Virus record (IMG/VR): IMGVR_UViG_3300046000_011764
Location: 1 to 34,956 of that record
Reading direction: 5' to 3' (one strand)
DNA length: 34,956 nt
Source of the DNA: a virus
The notes beneath the pieces were generated by a model that saw nothing but the letters and a program-made list of their open reading frames with translations, ran no database searches and was not told the DNA's origin. Of the stretch, positions 24,220 through 31,789 are shown piece by piece. The position numbers and the translations under genes are program-made. Within the stretch, counting starts at the first letter, position 1, and every line of letters begins with the position of its first letter.

Positions 24220-24420
24220 TCACAGATCCTTGACGAATTCGGACCATCTGGGAATTTTCTGGATCTTATCGATTGCCAGGACATGAAATTGCCCGAGCGG
24301 AAGGTACCTAGCCTTGGCTCGAGCCTGTGTCCATTTGGCGATAATACATTTTTCAATGGCTTTTGCCCCAGGTTTTGGCTGGACGATGCTGGCGGCATCA
24401 TTGAATGGGTCGACGGCCAC
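24220..24420 (-). CDS. Unassigned short frame, possible gene fragment
   Basis: 66 codons from a GTG at 24420. The composition looks protein-like (DPFNDAASIVQPKPGAKAIE at the start; an FHVLAIDKIQKIPRW stretch near the end). It lies directly downstream of the broken second cusF gene and, by chance or descent, in the same frame after its stop codon. There is no ribosome site and no recognised family. It may be the remnant end of a gene removed when the prophage or the copper cluster arrived. Confidence 0.25.
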   Translation of the reverse strand: MAVDPFNDAASIVQPKPGAKAIEKCIIAKWTQARAKARYLPLGQFHVLAIDKIQKIPRWSEFVKDL

Positions 24421-24432
24421 CGTCGGCTTAGA

Positions 24433-24768
24433 TTACTTCGCCAATTGAATGTCTGTGACGAAAAAGACACCGTCTAATTTATTAGCGACAAATTTGACTT
24501 TATCACTAGCTTTGAATGTTTCCAATAAAGTGGCATTTCGAATGGGAAAAACCATAGTCATACGAGGCATGTCCAGATTTTTTAGCTCGCCATGCTTGAT
24601 CGTCATCTTTTTGTTTTCTCGATCGACCTTTCTAACCTCGCCATCTGCCATATTATCAAAGGACATAACGCCCGCAGGCTTTTGGGGTTTATCCTCCGCA
24701 TGGACCGTCTCAGATCAAGTAACGGAAGCCACCAGCAAGGCTGCAAAAAGATTTTTAGAAGGTTTTAT
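24433..24768 (-). pseudogene. Second cusF-like copper chaperone, broken start and signal peptide
   Basis: The mature part is a clear CusF domain: DGEVRKVDRENKKMTIKHGEL, then MPRMTMVF, with the Cu(I) ligands His and two Met at the family spacing. Upstream in the same frame lies a normal signal peptide pattern (KPSKNLFAALLVASVT, then SETVHA before EDKPQ). Two lesions are seen. The start position with a good GAGGA seven bases away is ATA (24766-24768) instead of ATG, and codon 24715-24717 is TGA inside the signal peptide. The remaining ATG at 24666 would give only a cytoplasmic protein. It is last in the copper cluster, 28 bases after the cupredoxin gene. Confidence 0.75.
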
Positions 24769-24796
24769 AAAGTATTCCTCAAATGAATTTTCTAAA

Positions 24797-25318
24797 TTAA
24801 TGTTTGTGCGCCGGGTCGTGAGCAGGAGCATATCCCTTGGCCTTACTTACCAACACAGCGCCCTTCATACCAGCGTCGTAGTGTCCAGGTTGCATGCATG
24901 CAAAATTAACTTTACCCACCTTTGTGAATTGCCAAATGATCTCACCAGATTTTCCTGGTTGTACCGATATTTGGTTCTCATCAGCGTGCTCCATTTCAGG
25001 ATTTTTCTTCATTACTTCAGAGTGTTCTTTTAGCTCTTTTTCTGTGCCCAGCACCATTTCGTGCTTCACCTTGCCAGAGTTTTTAACAACGAATTTAATA
25101 GTTTCACCTTGTTTGACCGTGATGCTTTGTGGATTGAAACGCATGCTGTCAAGCATGTCGACTGTGATGGTTCGCTTGGCATCGACAGCTTTACCCGGTT
25201 TACCAATGGCATCTGAGTCTGCATGGCCGCCTGCGTGATTGCCAGTTGCAAAACTCAGTGTGGCGGTCGATACGAGCAAAACAGTCGATATAGCCGCAAT
25301 GATAAGTTTAAATTTCAT
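24797..25318 (-). CDS. Periplasmic cupredoxin (plastocyanin/azurin-like)
   Basis: 173 residues with an N-terminal signal peptide (KFKLIIAAISTVLLVSTATL, cleavage near 24). The type-1 copper ligands are all present: His86 (KHEMVLG), Cys141, His146 and Met151 in CMQPGHYDAGM. An insertion rich in Glu, Lys and Met (about 93-112) and a His-rich tail (HDPAHKH) may hold extra copper. Members of this group are commonly encoded next to multicopper oxidases and CusF in Burkholderiales and probably bind or shuttle periplasmic copper. It lies 30 bases after the oxidase gene, probably in one operon. Confidence 0.92.
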   Translation of the reverse strand: MKFKLIIAAISTVLLVSTATLSFATGNHAGGHADSDAIGKPGKAVDAKRTITVDMLDSMRFNPQSITVKQGETIKFVVKNSGKVKHEMVLGTEKELKEHSEVMKKNPEMEHADENQISVQPGKSGEIIWQFTKVGKVNFACMQPGHYDAGMKGAVLVSKAKGYAPAHDPAHKH

Positions 25319-25348
25319 GATATTTCGTATCAGGGAGTTAAAAAAATT

Positions 25349-26761
25349 TCAATGGCCAGAGTGGCCTGAGGGTTTACGTATTTGAACTTCTATCTCTTTT
25401 TGGGATGGCGTTGCCTGCGGCATTGACTGCCCGCTCTCAGCTTTAAATCGTGCAGGCTCAGGCATAGAACCGTTCCACTCAAAAGCAACACTTCCCGGTG
25501 GATGTTTGTACCAATCAGGATTTTTATAGTTTCCTGGCTTTTGGTCTTTGCGCACCTTCAGCACCGAGAACATACCGCCCATTTCAACACCGCCAAAGGG
25601 GCCTTGGCCCGTCATCATTGGAACGGTGTTGTCTGGAAGCGGCATTTCCATCTCGCCCATATCTGCCATGCCGCGTTCGCCCATCACCATGTAGTCGGGA
25701 ATTAAATTGGTGATTTTTTTCGTGACACCTCGGTGGTCTACGCCAATCATGGTCGGCACATCGTGACCCATGGCGTTCATGGTGTGGTGGCTTTTGTGGC
25801 AATGAAATGCCCAGTCCCCCTCTTCATCTGCCACAAACTCAATTTGACGCATTTGTCCCACCGCTATATCCGTGGTTACTTCAGGCCAGCGCCCTCCTTT
25901 AGGTGTTGGACCACCATCCGTTCCTGTTACTTGAAACTCATGGCCGTGCAAATGGATAGGGTGGTTAGTCATAGTGAGGTTACCGATCCGAATCCGCACC
26001 TTATCGTTCAAGCGTACATTCAAGCTGTCAATCCCTGGAAAAATACGGCTGTTCCATGTCCATAAATTGAAATCCAGCATAGTCATGATCTTAGGCGTAT
26101 AGCTACCCGGGTCAATGTCATAAGCGTTCAACAGAAAACAGAAATCACGCTGAACCTCATCAATGAGAGGATTCTTTTCTTTGGGGTGGGTGACCCAAAA
26201 TCCCATCATACCCATAGCCATTTGTGTCATTTCGTCGGCATGCGGGTGGTACATGAAAGTTCCTGGTCGACGCGCGACAAACTCATAGACAAAGGTTTTT
26301 CCGGGCTCGATGCCAGGCTGGTTGAGCCCAGTGACACCGTCCATGCCATTAGGCAGTCGTTGACCGTGCCAATGCACACTGGTGTGCTCTGGTAGTTTGT
26401 TGGTCACAAATATACGGACACGGTCCCCTTCAACCACTTCAATGGTCGGTCCTGGACTTTGACCGTTGTAGCCCCAGAGGTGGGCTTTCATACCAGGTGC
26501 CATTTCACGCACCACGGGTTCAGCGACCAAATGAAACTCCTTGATACCTTGGTTCATGCGCCATGGCAGGGTCCAGCCGTTTAGGGTGACTACGGGGTTG
26601 TACGGGCGGCCAGTGTTGGGTACCAGCGGGGGCATAGTGTCGGGTAGAGCTTGGCTGATGGGTTCGGGTAGAGCTGCCATCGCCACTCTGCTGACGGTCG
26701 TGACTGCAACGGCGGCAGTCACTGCACCGGCGCCGCGTAAAAAATTTCTTCGTGAATTCAT
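25349..26761 (-). CDS. Multicopper oxidase for copper resistance (CopA/CueO-like)
   Basis: 470 residues with a twin-arginine signal (SRRNFLRGAG, then a hydrophobic Ala/Val stretch), so it is exported folded. The four copper-binding clusters are present: HWH at 130-132, HPH at 172-174, HPIHLHGH at 267-274, and HCHKSHH at 320-326. It probably oxidises Cu(I) in the periplasm. After residue 350 comes a Met-rich segment (MADMGEMEMPLPDNTVPMM) and a His/Ser end, likely for extra copper binding. It is shorter than classical 600-residue CopA. It lies 58 bases after the TolC-type gene. Confidence 0.92.
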   Translation of the reverse strand: MNSRRNFLRGAGAVTAAVAVTTVSRVAMAALPEPISQALPDTMPPLVPNTGRPYNPVVTLNGWTLPWRMNQGIKEFHLVAEPVVREMAPGMKAHLWGYNGQSPGPTIEVVEGDRVRIFVTNKLPEHTSVHWHGQRLPNGMDGVTGLNQPGIEPGKTFVYEFVARRPGTFMYHPHADEMTQMAMGMMGFWVTHPKEKNPLIDEVQRDFCFLLNAYDIDPGSYTPKIMTMLDFNLWTWNSRIFPGIDSLNVRLNDKVRIRIGNLTMTNHPIHLHGHEFQVTGTDGGPTPKGGRWPEVTTDIAVGQMRQIEFVADEEGDWAFHCHKSHHTMNAMGHDVPTMIGVDHRGVTKKITNLIPDYMVMGERGMADMGEMEMPLPDNTVPMMTGQGPFGGVEMGGMFSVLKVRKDQKPGNYKNPDWYKHPPGSVAFEWNGSMPEPARFKAESGQSMPQATPSQKEIEVQIRKPSGHSGH

Positions 26762-26819
26762 GTTGTTCTCTCTTTAGGCGGCATTGCTGGCGGCCATGCC
26801 GCCCATTGGTGGGATCAAG

Positions 26820-28205
26820 CTAGATTTTGCCAATCAAGGCCATTTCCAAGTCAGCCTGGGCTATCCAGAAGTCACGCAGTGCCTCAATGGCGCTATTTAC
26901 GCTGGTGATCTGGATACGGGCATCGGCCAGCAGTTCAAAGACACCAATCAGCATCCCGTTGTAGCGAAGCTGGTTTTCTTCGCTGATTCGCTTTTTGATT
27001 GGCACGATCTCATTGCGGTAGTGACGGGCAATGTCGTAGCTGGAGTGATAGCCCTGATAAGCTTCGCGCACCTCAGAACGGGCATTGATGGCCATCTGCG
27101 CGACTACGTTGACCGACTGCATGTAAAGCGCCTCGGCCTTGGCGACCTTAGCCGTACCCCAATCAAACAACGGCAACTGTAAAGACACTTCGTAGCCTTT
27201 CTTGTAGCCAGAGTCCGCTGTACCTTCGAGAACCCTGGCCGGGCCGAACTCCAAAACGTTGATGAAGCGTGTGGCCTTGGTCAGCCCCAGGTTCTTGGCC
27301 AGCGCTTCCGTTTGCAAGCGTGCGGCCTGCACATCCAGCCGCTGGGCCATCGCCATTTTCTCAACGTTGGGCAACTCGTTGGGTGCTTGTGGTAGGTCTG
27401 GAAGGCGTTCAGGCAAGGTGAACTGTGTTTGCTGTCCCCATAAGCCCAGCAGACGCGTCAAACGTTCGCGGCTGGCTACTGCGATTTTTTCTGCTCGTGC
27501 CAATCCAAGCGCGGCATCGGCATAGAAGTCTTGTTCTCGCGCTTGGTGTAACTTATTAAAGTTGCCAACCTTAGTCATGCGACGAGCAAGTTCGGCGCTG
27601 GCTTCGGCGGCTTGGCGCACCTGCTTGGCATAATGCACCGATTGATCGGCAGCCACGGCAGTGTAGTAAGCCTTGCGCGCCTCAGAAGCCAGGCGCAGCA
27701 TTTCCAAACTCACCATACGCTGGGTCTGTTCGAAGCGCCGCCGCTCGATGGCACTAGCCTTTGGCATCGTCACCAAGGAGAACAGGTTGAGGGTGATCGC
27801 CTGCTCGATCTTGTAGTCGCGTCCGTCTAGGCCTGGCTTACTAGCCCGAAGCATGGAAAAGCTAGGATTGGGCAAGCGACCGGCTTGCACTAGGTCAGAT
27901 TCGCTGATCGCCAGCTCGGCAAAAGCTGCTTGAAGTCCCCGGTTGTTCAACAAGGCTACTTGTACGGCATCGTCGACACTTAGCGGGTTGCCCAGCAATT
28001 CAGTGACACGTTTGGTGATGGTTTCTTGATCTGCCTCGGATTTGACCCATGTGACATCCTTGCCAAGCCGTTTGTGAGCAGTGTTAGCAACGTTGCCAAA
28101 TCCGCCGTCTTGGCTGAATGAGGCGCAGCCAGCCAACAGGAAAATGACCAGGCCCGAAACGGCTACACCCGTTACGCGCCTCTGTGTGGTGTCCATGGAG
28201 TTCAT
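26820..28205 (-). CDS. TolC-family outer-membrane efflux lipoprotein (CusC-like)
   Basis: 461 residues; ATG at 28205 preceded by GGAGG at 6-base spacing. The N terminus has a lipoprotein signal (LVIFLLAGCASF, lipid on the Cys of LAGC). The body shows two outer-membrane-efflux repeats of long helices (for example ASAELARRMTKVGNFNKL and a later ISEENQLRYNGMLIGVFELL). It would form the outer-membrane channel of a metal efflux complex. No inner-membrane pump or adaptor gene is in the window, so the partner must lie elsewhere. It overlaps the 117-residue gene by 4 bases. Confidence 0.92.
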   Translation of the reverse strand: MNSMDTTQRRVTGVAVSGLVIFLLAGCASFSQDGGFGNVANTAHKRLGKDVTWVKSEADQETITKRVTELLGNPLSVDDAVQVALLNNRGLQAAFAELAISESDLVQAGRLPNPSFSMLRASKPGLDGRDYKIEQAITLNLFSLVTMPKASAIERRRFEQTQRMVSLEMLRLASEARKAYYTAVAADQSVHYAKQVRQAAEASAELARRMTKVGNFNKLHQAREQDFYADAALGLARAEKIAVASRERLTRLLGLWGQQTQFTLPERLPDLPQAPNELPNVEKMAMAQRLDVQAARLQTEALAKNLGLTKATRFINVLEFGPARVLEGTADSGYKKGYEVSLQLPLFDWGTAKVAKAEALYMQSVNVVAQMAINARSEVREAYQGYHSSYDIARHYRNEIVPIKKRISEENQLRYNGMLIGVFELLADARIQITSVNSAIEALRDFWIAQADLEMALIGKI

Positions 28206-28555
28206 GGCTGGCCTCCGTGGTGTCCAGCATGGTCTTTGTCCGGTGCAGATGCAGGCACGGTTGCCGGTGCTTCGGGTTGAAGGGATTCTTTGCCATAAGC
28301 CCGCCAGCCACCGATCTTGGCAGCCAGATCGTTACTGCTCTTCCATGCTGCGACTGGCTCTTCGGACAGTGGCAGGTAATTTGTAAAAGATGATCGGTAT
28401 AAAAGCGCAGGGACCGGCGCATCGGCGTTTGCCGGATCGACCAGTTGCGGCTTTTTAGCGTTGCTTGGGGTCTGTGCTTGGGCAAATGTCAAAGTCAGCA
28501 ACAGTGTGGCTGGCACGATGCCTCGTACCCATTTATGCAGGATGAAAATTTGCAT
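28202..28555 (-). CDS. Small exported protein of the copper cluster, unknown function
   Basis: 117 residues with a signal peptide (IVPATLLLTLTFAQAQ, cleavage near 28). The middle contains a conserved-looking stretch (LLYRSSFTNYLPLSEEPVAAW and IGGWRAYGKE), also known from proteins beside TolC and multicopper oxidase genes in betaproteobacteria. The end is Pro/Ala-rich with a His pair (HAGHHGG). The function is unknown; an accessory role in periplasmic copper handling is inferred from position. An AAGGA site precedes the ATG, and the stop overlaps the TolC-type start. Confidence 0.78.
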   Translation of the reverse strand: MQIFILHKWVRGIVPATLLLTLTFAQAQTPSNAKKPQLVDPANADAPVPALLYRSSFTNYLPLSEEPVAAWKSSNDLAAKIGGWRAYGKESLQPEAPATVPASAPDKDHAGHHGGQP

Positions 28556-28829
28556 GAATTCCTTATGTAATCATTTGAACTCACCCACACGCTTGGCGTA
28601 CGGGAACGGTATGGCAGCGATTGCTCGACTCTATCGTGTTCAGTGGTGTGACCAACACATGTACTTGATAGCCGAGTTGGAACTCAAGGGCCAGCCCACC
28701 ATCGACGCAGTCGGCAGCCACCGAAATGGAATAAGAGGTTTTAATGGGTATTCTCTTTAAGGTGGCACCGGCACGAGGGGATAGAAACCCGGCCAGCGCA
28801 AAAGGCAACATTGTTTGTAGCGATTTCGA
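28556..28829. other. Intergenic gap in the copper cluster
   Basis: 274 bases between the first cusF gene and the 117-residue gene. A - strand frame at 28581-28811 has no ribosome site or recognisable family and is not called. No obvious terminator was found, so read-through from the cusF promoter is possible. A small gene may have been lost here. Confidence 0.5.
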
Positions 28830-29189
28830 TTACTCGGTTTTCTCGATGGAGCGCAACACATAACCACCATCGACCTTATCGGGGATGAACCGAATCTTAT
28901 CGGCAGCTTGGAATCCGTCAAGCTGCTTCGGTGACTTCAGGCGGAAATTCATCGTCATTCCCCCCATACCGTATTTCTTGATTTCCTCGTGCTTGATCGT
29001 GACCTTGTTGTTCTCGAGATCGATCTTGCGGATCACGCCAGAGACCTTCGTATTTTCGTATTCGTTAGCATCGCCATTGACATGGTGCTCATGGTCTTTG
29101 TTGTGCTCGTGCTCTTGTGCAAATGCCGGCAAGCCCGTCAGCGCGGTCGCAGCCAGCAGGGCGGCGGCAAGGGTGCTTAGTTTCTTCAT
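28830..29189 (-). CDS. cusF: CusF-like periplasmic copper-binding protein
   Basis: 119 residues from the ATG at 29189 (GGAG six bases upstream); a TTG four codons earlier is rejected. Signal peptide KKLSTLAAALLAATAL with cleavage near 24 (AFA-QE). A His-rich linker (EHEHNKDHEHH) is followed by the CusF barrel: VSGVIRKIDLENNKVTIKHEE, then MGGMTMNF. The Cu(I) ligands at CusF spacing are His67, Met78 and Met80; the Trp that caps the site in E. coli CusF is Met75 here. It is divergent from copR and first gene of the - strand copper cluster. Confidence 0.9.
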   Translation of the reverse strand: MKKLSTLAAALLAATALTGLPAFAQEHEHNKDHEHHVNGDANEYENTKVSGVIRKIDLENNKVTIKHEEIKKYGMGGMTMNFRLKSPKQLDGFQAADKIRFIPDKVDGGYVLRSIEKTE

Positions 29190-29304
29190 CGAAATCTCCA
29201 ATCATTATTAATTTTGAAAATGAACCCGGCGGGTTGCTATGAGTTACACCGCCAGATTTCAACGAAGTATCCAAGACCCGCCCCAACAGCTACCTGACCG
29301 GCAC

Positions 29305-29320
29305 ATTACAAAAATGTCAG
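29305..29320. promoter_or_regulatory. Candidate CopR/CusR binding box
   Basis: ATTACA-AAAA-TGTCAG is an imperfect inverted repeat (TTACA/TGTCA, one mismatch) in the 191-base region between the divergent cusF and copR genes. CopR-type regulators bind related TTACA-n4-TGTAA-like sites. It lies 61 bases before the copR start and about 116 bases before cusF. Found by eye only. Confidence 0.5.
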
Positions 29321-29380
29321 TTTTTTGCTGTCCTCGGGCAAAATAGGCACACTACCCACTGTGGCTACATGGAGCATCTT

Positions 29381-30049
29381 GTGAAGATTTTGATTGTCGA
29401 AGACGAACCGAAAACGGGCGATTACCTGCGAAAAGGGTTGCGCGAGGCCGGCTTTGTGGTCGAGCTAGCGCAGAACGGTATCGATGGTTTACATTTGGCG
29501 CTTGAGGGAGACCATGACCTCGCCATCTTCGACGTGATGCTGCCAGGTATAAATGGCTGGCAGTTGCTGGACACGGTACGCCGCGCGGGCAAGACCTTCC
29601 CCGTCCTGTTTCTCACAGCCCGCGATCAGGTAGAAGACCGCATCAAGGGGCTGGGACTCGGGGCTGATGATTACCTGGTCAAGCCGTTCTCGTTTGCCGA
29701 ATTGCTGGCCCGGGTTCGAACGGTATTGCGGCGCGGGCGTCCCGCGCAAGAAATGACGACCTTGCAATTTGCCGACCTCGAGCTGGACCTGATCAAACGG
29801 CGTGTCACGCGCCATGGGCAGAGAATCGGCCTGACCGCTAAGGAATTCGGGCTACTCGAACTACTGCTGCGCCGACAAGGCGAAGTACTGCCGCGGTCCT
29901 TGATTGCATCGCAGGTCTGGGACGTGAACTTCGACAGCGACACGAACGTAATCGAGGTCGCGGTTCGCAGGCTACGCGCAAAAATCGATGACGGACATGA
30001 CCGCAAGTTGATTAATACTGTGCGTGGTATGGGCTACGTGATCGAATGA
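29381..30049 (+). CDS. copR: Copper response regulator, OmpR/PhoB family (CopR/CusR-like)
   Basis: 222 residues from a GTG at 29381 that has GGAG six bases upstream; this gives the family N terminus [16 protein letters not shown]. The ATG at 29369 would add four residues. Receiver domain: acidic pair Glu7-Asp8, phospho-acceptor Asp51 (IFDVMLPG), Lys in VKPFSFAEL. The C-terminal winged helix has the heavy-metal regulator features ([44 protein letters not shown]). It is 10 bases before the kinase gene, with which it forms the regulatory pair. Confidence 0.93.
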   Translation: MKILIVEDEPKTGDYLRKGLREAGFVVELAQNGIDGLHLALEGDHDLAIFDVMLPGINGWQLLDTVRRAGKTFPVLFLTARDQVEDRIKGLGLGADDYLVKPFSFAELLARVRTVLRRGRPAQEMTTLQFADLELDLIKRRVTRHGQRIGLTAKEFGLLELLLRRQGEVLPRSLIASQVWDVNFDSDTNVIEVAVRRLRAKIDDGHDRKLINTVRGMGYVIE

Positions 30050-30059
30050 CGAGGGTGAC

Positions 30060-31448
30060 ATGAACCTTCCCCGATTTTCGCTGACCACGCGACTAACGAC
30101 TTTTTATTCGTTGGTATCGACGGCTGTTCTGTTTGGCATGGGCTTGTTGGTCACTGTACTGGTCGAACGACATTTCGAGGAAATGGACCAGCGTTTTCTA
30201 GACGATAAAATCGAGCTCGTTCTAGAGTTGAGCAAACATGCGTCGTCGAATGAAGATTTACGATTGCGGCTCACTGATGCGCTCAATCATCACGCAGATC
30301 TGCACGTCCTGGTTCGTGATGAAAAAGGGATAATCCTGTTCGTTATGCCGGACCAGCTTCCGATCGAGGAGCTGGGTGATGATCAGGTACTCGAAACCGG
30401 CGGCATGGCCAGTAAAGGCCATATTTACCGCGTTCGCTCAACCGATACTGTTAGAAATTTTTCGCCATACGGATCACTACGCGTCGTTACAGCATTTGAT
30501 ACGGAGAGACATGCCGGCTTTCTTAGTAGCTTTCGTCAAACACTTTGGTGGTATGGCAGCGCTGTGGCTATTCTCAGTGGCCTGCTCAGCTGGTGGGCTG
30601 CGCGTAGTGGTCTTGCTCCGCTTGGCAGGATGCGCGATCGTGCGCTGGCCGTCACCGCCAACAAGCTTGACCACCGCATGCCGGTGGAGGCCGTGCCGAT
30701 CGAGATGGCCTCACTGGCGAAATCTCTAAATCAGATGTTTGAGCGGCTCGAACAAGATTTCAATCGGCTTTCAGAATTCTCGACCGACATCGCTCATGAA
30801 TTGCGCACGCCAATCAGTAATCTGATGACGCAGACGCAGGTCGCCCTTGCCCAGCATCGCTGCGCCGACGAGTACCGCGATATTCTTGCCTCGAATGCCG
30901 AGGAGTTTCAGCGACTGGCGCGCACAGTATCGGAGATGCTTTTTCTGGCCAAGGCGGAGAACATACGTTCGCTACCAAATACTGAAATCATTGAGCTTGC
31001 CGATGAGGTCAAGTCGTTGCTGGATTTTTACGAGGCGCTAGCTGAGGAAACAGGAATCACTTTCCGGCTTGAGGGAGAGGGAAGAATGACGGGCGACCGA
31101 CTGATGGTACGCCGCGCCTTAAGCAATTTGCTGTCGAACGCGCTGCGGCATGCCGATGCCGACAGCACGGTCAATGTAGGTATCAGATCAGTGGCAGATC
31201 AATTGACTGTAACAGTGTCCAACAAAGGCGAGCCTATCGATCCGGCAGCTATCCCTCGCTTATTCGACCGATTTTTCCGAGCTGATAGATCACGTCGTCA
31301 AATCGATGCAGAAGGTGCTGGCTTAGGCTTGCCGATTGTCGCGGCGATTATGCACGCGCACGGTGGCACTGCCAGCGTTCAATCGATTAGCCGCACAACC
31401 GCAGTCAAATTGATTTTCCCAGCAAATGCAAGGCTGGATCAGATTTGA
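30060..31448 (+). CDS. copS: Heavy-metal sensor histidine kinase (CopS/CusS-like)
   Basis: 462 residues with GAGGG four bases before the ATG. Transmembrane helices at about 15-37 and about 160-180 enclose a periplasmic sensor of some 120 residues. Then come a HAMP region, the phospho-acceptor His246 (AHELRTPISNL), an N-box (ALSNLLSNALRHAD), and a G-box (GAGLGLPIVAAIMHAHGG). The family (TIGR01386-like) senses Cu/Ag and phosphorylates CopR. The probable targets are the divergent cusF cluster and its own operon. The gene is followed by about 270 bases of non-coding sequence before the IS. Confidence 0.93.
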   Translation: MNLPRFSLTTRLTTFYSLVSTAVLFGMGLLVTVLVERHFEEMDQRFLDDKIELVLELSKHASSNEDLRLRLTDALNHHADLHVLVRDEKGIILFVMPDQLPIEELGDDQVLETGGMASKGHIYRVRSTDTVRNFSPYGSLRVVTAFDTERHAGFLSSFRQTLWWYGSAVAILSGLLSWWAARSGLAPLGRMRDRALAVTANKLDHRMPVEAVPIEMASLAKSLNQMFERLEQDFNRLSEFSTDIAHELRTPISNLMTQTQVALAQHRCADEYRDILASNAEEFQRLARTVSEMLFLAKAENIRSLPNTEIIELADEVKSLLDFYEALAEETGITFRLEGEGRMTGDRLMVRRALSNLLSNALRHADADSTVNVGIRSVADQLTVTVSNKGEPIDPAAIPRLFDRFFRADRSRRQIDAEGAGLGLPIVAAIMHAHGGTASVQSISRTTAVKLIFPANARLDQI

Positions 31449-31718
31449 GTCAATGCAAATTTTTCCGTTAATGTTGGCAGCTGACTGGACGCAGGATGCG
31501 CATTTTTGGAAACTGGTGATGAATAAGTTTTCAATTTTGAATTAAGAACGGTTCTATAACGTTATCCGCCAAAATGAAAAAGACTTGCCCACGGCGCCGT
31601 GGATATGTCTAGCTCCTCGAACACAAAAATTCAGACAGTCCCTGGACCGTCAACACAAAGTCTTCTAAACTGCTGGGCAGGCCTTGAGGCGGCCTCAGGT
31701 CCCGCCCCACGCGGGGCT
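31449..31718. other. Non-coding stretch between copS and the IS element
   Basis: No gene is supported. The stretch holds a perfect 14-bp palindrome (31589-31602, CCACGGCGCCGTGG) and, next to the IS, a TGAGGC-G-GCCTCA palindrome (31685-31697) and a GCCCC-ACGC-GGGGC hairpin (31704-31717). Their roles are unknown; the last two may form part of the IS target. Confidence 0.6.
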
Positions 31719-31725
31719 TAATGAG

Positions 31726-31738
31726 ATGGTCACCCTCC
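31726..31738 (+). repeat. Left inverted repeat of the IS1111-type element
   Basis: ATGGTCACCCTCC, identical to the reverse complement of 33069-33081. It lies 52 bases before the transposase start and inside a longer, unused open frame. Confidence 0.85.
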
Positions 31739-31789
31739 ACCCCACGAGCGGTTACGCTATGGGGTGGTTTCATTTCAGCGGAGGCCATC

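Larger units (their letters stand above)
23996..24432. other. Phage-to-host junction region without a convincing gene
   Basis: This 437-base stretch separates the last phage gene from the copper cluster. It holds the tRNA-3'-end-like sequence at 24049-24071 and, on the - strand, an unassigned frame at 24220-24420. The remainder shows no gene with a ribosome site on either strand. The prophage boundary probably lies here. Confidence 0.6.

Noticed and set aside
24449-25033. Plus-strand frame of 194 codons opposite the cupredoxin and second cusF
   Set aside because: Antisense to genes with clear copper motifs and without family features of its own.
28581-28811. Minus-strand frame of 76 codons between cusF and the 117-residue gene
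   Set aside because: No ribosome site, no family resemblance and mixed composition; treated as intergenic.
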